Source of the DNA: Hyphomicrobiales bacterium
GTDB taxonomy: Bacteria > Pseudomonadota > Alphaproteobacteria > Rhizobiales > Xanthobacteraceae
Reading direction: 5' to 3'
Assembly: GCA_016201085.1 (NCBI GenBank)
Contig: JACQDO010000450.1
Location: 1-5,767 of the forward strand
Length of the DNA: 5,767 bases
Both the position numbers and the translations under genes were made by a program. Of the stretch, positions 1 through 4,230 are shown piece after piece. Every line of letters starts with the position of its first letter. Position 1 is the stretch's first letter. Below the pieces are notes generated by a model, which was not told the DNA's origin, searched no databases, and saw nothing but the letters and a program-made list of their open reading frames with translations.

Positions 1-1056
1 CTCGCGCGAATAGCCGCTGGCGCCGAAGATCTGTAGTGAATCCTGCACGATCTTGATCGCCGCCTCCGAGGCGAAGATCTTCGCCTGCGCCGCCAGCATC
101 GGGTCGGGGAAGACGCTGCCGGCGCCGCGCGAGCGCGCCGCCGCATAGAGCATCAGGCGCGAAGCGGTGAGCTGCGTCCGCATGTCGGCCAGCATCCATT
201 GCAGTCCCTGGAATTCGCCGATCGGACGGCCGAACTGGTTGCGCGTCTTGGCGTAGTCGAGCGCGTGTTCGAGCGCGCCGGCGGCGATGCCCATCGCCAC
301 CGTGCCGGCGCCGACGCGCTGGCTGTTATAGGCGTTCATCAGGTCGGCGAAGCCGCGGCGGAAACCGGAGGGCGGCATCACCACCATGTCGGCCGGCACT
401 TCGAGGTTTTCGAACACCAGTTCGCCCTCGGGCATGCCGCGCAGGCCCATGGTCTTTTCGCGACGGGTGACGTGCAGCCCTTTGGCCTCGTCACGCACGG
501 CCAGGAAGCCGCCGATGCCGAGTGCCTCGCCTTTTTCATCGAACACGCGGGCGAAGATCAGATGCAGCTTCGACACGCCGCCGCCGGTGATCCAATGCTT
601 CTTGCCGTTGATGATGTAACGGTCGCCGCGCCGGTCGGCGCGCGTGGTCATGGCGGTGGCGTCGCTGCCCGCCTCGGGCTCGGTGATGCAGATGGCCGGC
701 TTGTCGCCGGCGAGCACCAGGCGGGCGGCGAGCTGCTTCTGCGCCTCGCTGCCATAGGCCATCACCGTCGAGATGGCGCCCATATTGGTCTCGACCGCGA
801 TGCGCGCGGTGACGGTGCAGGCTTTCGCCATTTCCTCGATCACCAGCACGGCCTCGAGATAGGAACGGCCCTGGCCGCCGAGCGCCGTCGGCAGGGTCAT
901 GCCGAGGAAGCCGGCCTCGGCCATGGCCTTCACGATGTCCCAGGGGTACTGCTCGTCGCGGTCGATGGCCGCCGCGCGCGGACGCACGACCCGGTCGGCA
1001 AAGGCGCGGGCATAGTCTTGTAATTGGCGTTCGTCGGGGGAAAGGCCGAGGTCCAT
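1..1056 (-). CDS. Acyl-CoA dehydrogenase family protein, C-terminus cut by window edge; possibly 3-sulfinopropanoyl-CoA desulfinase-like
   Basis: A flavoenzyme of the acyl-CoA dehydrogenase (ACAD) fold, cytoplasmic, acting on a CoA thioester. I translated the minus strand by hand: 352 codons are visible, beginning MDLGLSPDERQLQ and ending GASGYSRE, so about 30 residues of a usual ~380-residue protein lie off the left edge. The order is ACAD N-terminal helical domain (about 1-115), middle beta domain with the flavin/substrate motif ITEPEAGSD (124-132) and WITGGG (155-160), then the C-terminal helical domain with RNQFGRPIGEFQ (272-283). The usual Glu of short/medium-chain ACADs (in YEGTSE) would fall beyond the edge. 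At the alternative site used by isovaleryl-CoA dehydrogenase, the motif reads YNSQRV with Gln246, not Glu or Gly. Gln there, plus Arg85, resembles 3-sulfinopropanoyl-CoA desulfinases; substrate is otherwise unresolved. The start is firm: an in-frame TAA lies four codons upstream of the ATG. No Shine-Dalgarno sequence is visible. Confidence 0.93.
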   Translation of the reverse strand, partial: MDLGLSPDERQLQDYARAFADRVVRPRAAAIDRDEQYPWDIVKAMAEAGFLGMTLPTALGGQGRSYLEAVLVIEEMAKACTVTARIAVETNMGAISTVMAYGSEAQKQLAARLVLAGDKPAICITEPEAGSDATAMTTRADRRGDRYIINGKKHWITGGGVSKLHLIFARVFDEKGEALGIGGFLAVRDEAKGLHVTRREKTMGLRGMPEGELVFENLEVPADMVVMPPSGFRRGFADLMNAYNSQRVGAGTVAMGIAAGALEHALDYAKTRNQFGRPIGEFQGLQWMLADMRTQLTASRLMLYAAARSRGAGSVFPDPMLAAQAKIFASEAAIKIVQDSLQIFGASGYSRE

Positions 1057-1064
1057 GGGCCGAT

Positions 1065-1070
1065 GTTATA
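1065..1070 (-). promoter_or_regulatory. Candidate -10 box of the acyl-CoA dehydrogenase gene, possibly leaderless
   Basis: On the minus strand the sequence TATAAC ends 8 nt before the ATG at 1056. It matches the sigma-70-type -10 consensus in five of six positions, and a transcript starting about 7-9 nt downstream would begin at or next to the start codon. There is no purine-rich ribosome site in the remaining leader (ATCGGCCC), which fits a leaderless mRNA. A -35 element is not convincing, because the upstream DNA is the arm of the palindromic repeat. This is an inference from spacing only. Confidence 0.3.
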
Positions 1071-1211
1071 CGTCATTCCGGGGCGCCAGCCATAAGCGCG
1101 TTTACGCGCGTCTTCAACGCGCTATGGCGGCGAACCCGGAATCCAGACGCGGACGCGGTAATTGCCTCTGGATTCCGGGTCCGCGCTTTCGAGCTGCGTC
1201 CCGGAATGACG
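1071..1211. repeat. Nested palindromic intergenic repeat (REP-like)
   Basis: The outer arms are a perfect 12-bp inverted repeat, CGTCATTCCGGG at 1071-1082 and its complement at 1200-1211, extendable to 16 bp with one G-T pair. The inner arms are a perfect 14-bp inverted repeat, ACCCGGAATCCAGA at 1134-1147 and its complement at 1167-1180. A smaller hairpin with 6-bp stem (1106-1111 / 1117-1122) and a CTTCA loop sits in the left half. Such multi-stem elements bounded by CGTCATTCCGG / CCGGAATGACG are, to my knowledge, repeated widely in Bradyrhizobium-type genomes. It fills most of the gap between two divergent genes. No open reading frame is credible in it. Both inner arms contain a GANTC site, the target of the cell-cycle methylase CcrM. 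Confidence 0.8.
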
Positions 1212-1219
1212 AAGAGCAA

Positions 1220-1248
1220 TTAACCACTCGTTAGGGTTAACGTTTTAT
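1220..1248 (+). promoter_or_regulatory. Candidate tadD promoter with CtrA-like box
   Basis: TTAACC at 1220-1225 and TTTTAT at 1243-1248 are 17 bp apart and each match a sigma-70 -35/-10 element at four of six positions. The same region contains TTAA-N7-TTAG (1220-1234), one mismatch from the CtrA consensus TTAA-N7-TTAA, followed by a further GTTAAC (1236-1241), so that TTAACC and GGTTAA form an inverted pair with a 9-nt gap. CtrA commonly binds over the -35 region of the promoters it activates, and Flp-pilus genes are CtrA targets in Caulobacter. The overlap of a CtrA-like box with the -35 of a pilus gene is therefore suggestive but unproven. Confidence 0.4.
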
Positions 1249-1257
1249 TGCTCGGAG

Positions 1258-2088
1258 ATGCCGCCGGATCGCCCGAAGCGCCCTCGAACGGCCCATGCCG
1301 CCCGCCTGCTTGCCTCGGCCGCCATCGCGACCGTGCTGGCGCTGGCAGTGGCGGGCTGCAAGACCACCGGCGACGATACCACCGGCTCGATCGGCGCCAG
1401 CAATGCCCCGCGCAGCGAAGCGGAGTGGCGGCAATCGCTCGACCGCTGGGCCGGCCGTTATCGCGACAATCCCGGCGATCCCGAGGCCGCCATTGCCTAT
1501 GCGCGGGCTTTGCGCGCCACCGATCAACGCGCGCAGGCGGTTGCCGTGCTCGAGCAGGCCTCGATCCGCAATCCGGGCAATATGCCGCTGCTCGGCGCCT
1601 ATGGCCGCGCGCTGGCGGATGCCGGCAACTATCAACAGGCGCTCGATACGCTCAACCGCGCGCATACGCCCGACCAGCCCGACTGGCGCATTCTCAACGC
1701 GCAGGGCGCGGTGCTCGATCAGATGGGCCGGCACGCCGATGCGCAACGCATCTATTCGGCCGCGCTCAAGATCGTGCCGGACGAGCCCTCGGTCTTGTCC
1801 AATCTCGGCCTGTCCTATGTGCTGATGAAGGATCTCAAGCGCGCCGAGCTCACGCTGCGGCGCGCGGTAGAGCAGCCGAAGGCCAATCCGAAGGCGCGGC
1901 AGAATCTGGCGCTGGTCGTCGCGCTGCGCGGCCGCTTCGCCGAGGCCGAGCAGATCGCCCGCGCCGATCTGCCGGAGAGCGAAGCCACCGCCAATGTCGG
2001 CTATCTGCGGCAGATGCTGTCGCAGCATAGCGAATGGCAGAAAACCGGGCGGCGGCCTTACGCGCCGCAGCCCGACTCCGGAACCTGA
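1258..2088 (+). CDS. tadD: TPR-repeat lipoprotein, Tad/Flp pilus assembly protein TadD
   Basis: A 276-residue exported lipoprotein. The N-terminus has a basic region (residues 1-17), a hydrophobic stretch (about 18-33) and a lipobox LAVAGC with the lipidated Cys at 34. A Thr/Gly/Ser-rich linker follows to about 52. Residues about 73-240 form four to five tetratricopeptide repeats; clear units include the segments starting near 73, 107, 142 and 176, with helix patterns such as AQGAVLDQMGRHADAQRIY and NLGLSYVLMKDLKRAE. In Tad systems TadD-type TPR lipoproteins are thought to help the outer-membrane secretin and pilus assembly; the family assignment rests on lipobox plus TPRs plus the adjacent tad genes. 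It is convergent to tadC rather than in its operon, so it needs its own promoter. The ATG is the first in-frame start, but a GGAG abuts it directly with no spacer, so translation may be leaderless. Confidence 0.85.
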   Translation: MPPDRPKRPRTAHAARLLASAAIATVLALAVAGCKTTGDDTTGSIGASNAPRSEAEWRQSLDRWAGRYRDNPGDPEAAIAYARALRATDQRAQAVAVLEQASIRNPGNMPLLGAYGRALADAGNYQQALDTLNRAHTPDQPDWRILNAQGAVLDQMGRHADAQRIYSAALKIVPDEPSVLSNLGLSYVLMKDLKRAELTLRRAVEQPKANPKARQNLALVVALRGRFAEAEQIARADLPESEATANVGYLRQMLSQHSEWQKTGRRPYAPQPDSGT

Positions 2089-2092
2089 ACTT

Positions 2093-2201
2093 CTAATCCG
2101 CCTCATCCTGAGGAGGCACGAAGTGCCGTCTCGAAGGATGGGGCGGCCCCATGGTTCGAGACGCCGTGCTTCGCACGGCTCCTCACCATGAGGCCGATTA
2201 G
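2093..2201. repeat. Long imperfect inverted repeat between convergent tadD and tadC, possible bidirectional terminator
   Basis: The element starts with CTAATC (2093-2098) and ends with GATTAG (2196-2201). Matching arm blocks run inward: CCTCAT (2101-2106) with ATGAGG (2188-2193), TGAGGAG (2109-2115) with CTCCTCA (2179-2185), CGTCTCGAA (2127-2135) with TTCGAGACG (2155-2163), and ATGGGG (2138-2143) with CCCCAT (2147-2152). The blocks are separated by 2-bp mismatches. Each side also carries its own small hairpin: GCAC-GAA-GTGC on the left (2116-2126) and CCGTGC-TTC-GCACGG on the right (2164-2178), giving a three-armed cruciform. It begins 4 bp after the tadD stop and ends 2 bp before the tadC stop. 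Repeats of the form CCTCATCCTGAGGAG are familiar from Bradyrhizobium-like intergenic regions. No poly-T tract is present, so a terminator role is inferred from position. Confidence 0.8.
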
Positions 2202-2203
2202 GA

Positions 2204-3178
2204 CTACTGCAGCGCCATGACCTTGATGGCGGCGGGTCCAAGAATGACCACGAACAGCACCGGCAGGAAGAACAGGATCATCGGCACCGTCAGCTTCGGC
2301 GGCAGGCCGGCGGCCTTCTTCTCGGCTTCCGACATGCGCATGTCGCGGTTTTCCTGCGCCATCACGCGCAGCATGGTCGCCAGCGGCGTGCCGTAACGCT
2401 CGGCCTGCTGCAACGCCATGCAAACCGATTTCACGCCGTCGAGATCGGTGCGCTTGGCGAGATTCTCATAAGCCTGTCGCCGGTCGGGCAGATAGGACAA
2501 TTCGGCGGTGGTGAGGGTGAGCTCCTCGGCCAGCGCCACCGACTGGGAGCCGACTTCCTCGCTGACCTTGCGGAACGCCGCCTCGATCGACATGCCGGAT
2601 TCCACGCAAATCAGCAGCAGATCGAGGGTGTCGGGAAAAGCGCGCTTGATCGACAATTGCCGCTTCTGGATCTTGCTTTTCAGCAGCATTAACGGCAGTT
2701 GCATGCCGATATAGGCGACGCCGATGCAGAGGCCGAACTTGACGAGGGGCGGCTGATTGAAATCGAGCACCACGAACAGATAGAACGCGGCGAACAGGAA
2801 GGCGACCGAGGGCGTCACCATGCGGAAGAACAGATAAGTGATATAGGGCGCATGACCGCGATAGCCGGCCTGCACCAGTTTCAGCCGCGCTTCTTCCTGG
2901 CCTACCCATTTGTTCAAGTTGAAGTTCTCGACGATCTTTTGAACATATTGCTTGGGCGATTGCCGCAACGTGGCTTTCTGCCTGTCCTGCGTCATGCGCT
3001 CGCGCTCACGCTGGCGGATCTTTTCGCGTTCCACCGCGACCGCCTTCATGCGCTTGCCGAGCGAGTCGGCGAATACATACGGCATCGCCAGCGTGAGCAC
3101 CGTCGCGGCGGCGGCGACGGCGGCGAACACCATCGTCATCGATTGGGTGTTGAGCAAGCTGATCATCAAATCGAGCAT
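2204..3178 (-). CDS. tadC: Tad/Flp pilus inner-membrane platform protein TadC (T2SF domain)
   Basis: A 324-residue polytopic inner-membrane protein, one of the paired platform proteins of the tight-adherence (Flp) pilus machine that couple the CpaF ATPase to pilin assembly. Hydrophobic segments lie at about 16-38, 117-138, 145-166 and 299-320. A highly charged, probably coiled-coil stretch (about 41-70, many Arg/Glu/Lys) follows the first segment. The type II secretion F domain starts at the family motif FPDTLDLLLICVESGMSIEAAF (181-202, read in two parts: FPDTLDLLL and VESGMSIEAAF) and runs to about 310. Length is typical of TadC. It is the last gene of the cpaF-tadB-tadC operon, 68 nt after tadB. 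On the minus strand AAGGA lies 12 nt before the ATG, an acceptable if slightly long ribosome-site spacing. The order after tadB and the GMSIEAAF motif distinguish it from TadB. Confidence 0.95.
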   Translation of the reverse strand: MLDLMISLLNTQSMTMVFAAVAAAATVLTLAMPYVFADSLGKRMKAVAVEREKIRQRERERMTQDRQKATLRQSPKQYVQKIVENFNLNKWVGQEEARLKLVQAGYRGHAPYITYLFFRMVTPSVAFLFAAFYLFVVLDFNQPPLVKFGLCIGVAYIGMQLPLMLLKSKIQKRQLSIKRAFPDTLDLLLICVESGMSIEAAFRKVSEEVGSQSVALAEELTLTTAELSYLPDRRQAYENLAKRTDLDGVKSVCMALQQAERYGTPLATMLRVMAQENRDMRMSEAEKKAAGLPPKLTVPMILFFLPVLFVVILGPAAIKVMALQ

Positions 3179-3246
3179 CGGCTACTTTTTTCCTTGGCGC
3201 ACGATCTCGTTCAAGAACCGCTTGCCACTTTTCGGGATCACGCGCG

Positions 3247-4218
3247 CTAAAAGTCGAAGTTGATCATTTTCTTCATCACCAGGACGCCCATGGCCATCCA
3301 GCAGGCGGATGCGGCCAACATGAGGTTGCCGAGCGGTTCGGTGAACAGCACGTTGATGTAATTCGGGCTGGTGATCCACACCAGCGTCATCACCGCGATC
3401 GGCAGCGCACCGATGATGGAGGCCGAGGCTTTCGCTTCCATCGACATCGCCTGGATCTTGGCCTTCATCTTCTTGCGGTCGCGCAGCACGCGCGAAAGAT
3501 TGCCCAGCGCTTCCGACAGATTGCCGCCGGCCTTCTGCTGGATCGCGATAACGATGCCGAAGAAATTAGCCTCCGGCACCGGCATGTGCTCGTAGAGCTT
3601 GCCGCAGGCATCGCCGAGCGGCATGCCGATGGCCTGGGTCTCGACGATGGCCCGGAATTCCGATTTGAGCGGCTCGGGTGCCTCGACCGTGATCATTTTC
3701 ATGCAATCGAGCAGCGGCAGGCCGGCCTTGATGCCGCGCACGATGATATCGACCGCATCCGGAAACGCGTTGAGAAATTTGGTTTCGCGGCGCTTCTTCA
3801 GAAAGGACAGCAGCCAGTAGGGCAGGCCGAAGGCGCCGGCAAAGCCAAGCCCTATGGCCGGCAGCAAGCCGGCGCTCGAGAACAGTCCCATCAGGAACAT
3901 CGCCACGCCGATGCCGGCGGAGATGAGCGCGTATTGCCGTTTCGACCACGTCAAACCGGCCTGCGCGATGCGGGTCGCGAGCGGCACGCGCCTGTTTTTC
4001 TTGTTGCGTTCCTCGAATTCCTTGAGCGTGGTTTCGATGACGTCGCGGCGGGATTTCTGCGACACGCCTCGTGTCGTGCGCGTCACGGCCTGGTTCTTGG
4101 CGACGCTCGCCATGCGCTGCTCGGCTTTGCGCTCGCCGGACAGGATCGGGTAGACGAACACCCAGGCCACGCCGCCGATGGCAACCGCCGCCAGAAAAAA
4201 TAATGCGATCGAGTCCAA
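3247..4218 (-). CDS. tadB: Tad/Flp pilus inner-membrane platform protein TadB (T2SF domain), TTG start
   Basis: A 323-residue polytopic inner-membrane protein that pairs with TadC as the platform for the CpaF motor. Hydrophobic segments lie at about 5-25, 97-115, 117-139, 266-285 and 299-316. The T2SF domain begins at the motif AFPDAVDIIVRGIKAGLPLL (151-170) and includes the conserved AIQQKAGGNLSEALGNLS segment (225-242). The first codon is TTG (4216-4218), not ATG. It is supported by GGAG six nucleotides upstream, by the 12-nt gap to the cpaF stop, and by the N-terminal membrane segment that would be lost if the next in-frame Met (residue 36) were used. Close spacing implies translation coupled to cpaF in one transcript. 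Family identity is secure from the domain and neighbours; the symbol follows Tad order (A-B-C). Confidence 0.95.
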   Translation of the reverse strand: MDSIALFFLAAVAIGGVAWVFVYPILSGERKAEQRMASVAKNQAVTRTTRGVSQKSRRDVIETTLKEFEERNKKNRRVPLATRIAQAGLTWSKRQYALISAGIGVAMFLMGLFSSAGLLPAIGLGFAGAFGLPYWLLSFLKKRRETKFLNAFPDAVDIIVRGIKAGLPLLDCMKMITVEAPEPLKSEFRAIVETQAIGMPLGDACGKLYEHMPVPEANFFGIVIAIQQKAGGNLSEALGNLSRVLRDRKKMKAKIQAMSMEAKASASIIGALPIAVMTLVWITSPNYINVLFTEPLGNLMLAASACWMAMGVLVMKKMINFDF

Positions 4219-4224
4219 GGGCCG

Positions 4225-4228
4225 CTCC
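4225..4228 (-). promoter_or_regulatory. Ribosome binding site that fixes the TTG start of tadB
   Basis: GGAG on the minus strand, followed by six nucleotides (CGGCCC) and then TTG. It lies just after the TGA stop of cpaF (4231-4233), so ribosomes ending cpaF finish next to it. The ideal spacing, together with the N-terminal membrane helix encoded after the TTG, favours this start over any downstream ATG. Confidence 0.7.
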
Positions 4229-4230
4229 GA

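Noticed and set aside
199..1023. Long plus-strand reading frame (274 codons) rich in His, Ala and Gly
   Set aside because: It is antisense to the acyl-CoA dehydrogenase, whose minus-strand frame carries clear family motifs throughout. High GC creates long antisense frames.
1071..1211. Could the palindromes be CRISPR repeats or an attachment site?
   Set aside because: Arms are inverted, not directly repeated at regular spacing; no spacers, tRNA gene or integrase is present.
1248..2030. Plus-strand frame starting at TTG 1248, overlapping tadD in another frame
   Set aside because: The 1258 frame alone shows lipobox and TPR pattern; the 1248 frame has low-complexity Arg/Ala/Gly composition typical of a GC-rich shadow frame.
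1237..2241. Minus-strand frame of 334 codons opposite tadD and through the palindrome
   Set aside because: Arg/Gly/His-rich with no recognisable domain, runs across the inverted repeat at 2093-2201, and opposes a TPR lipoprotein with a clear signal peptide and repeats.
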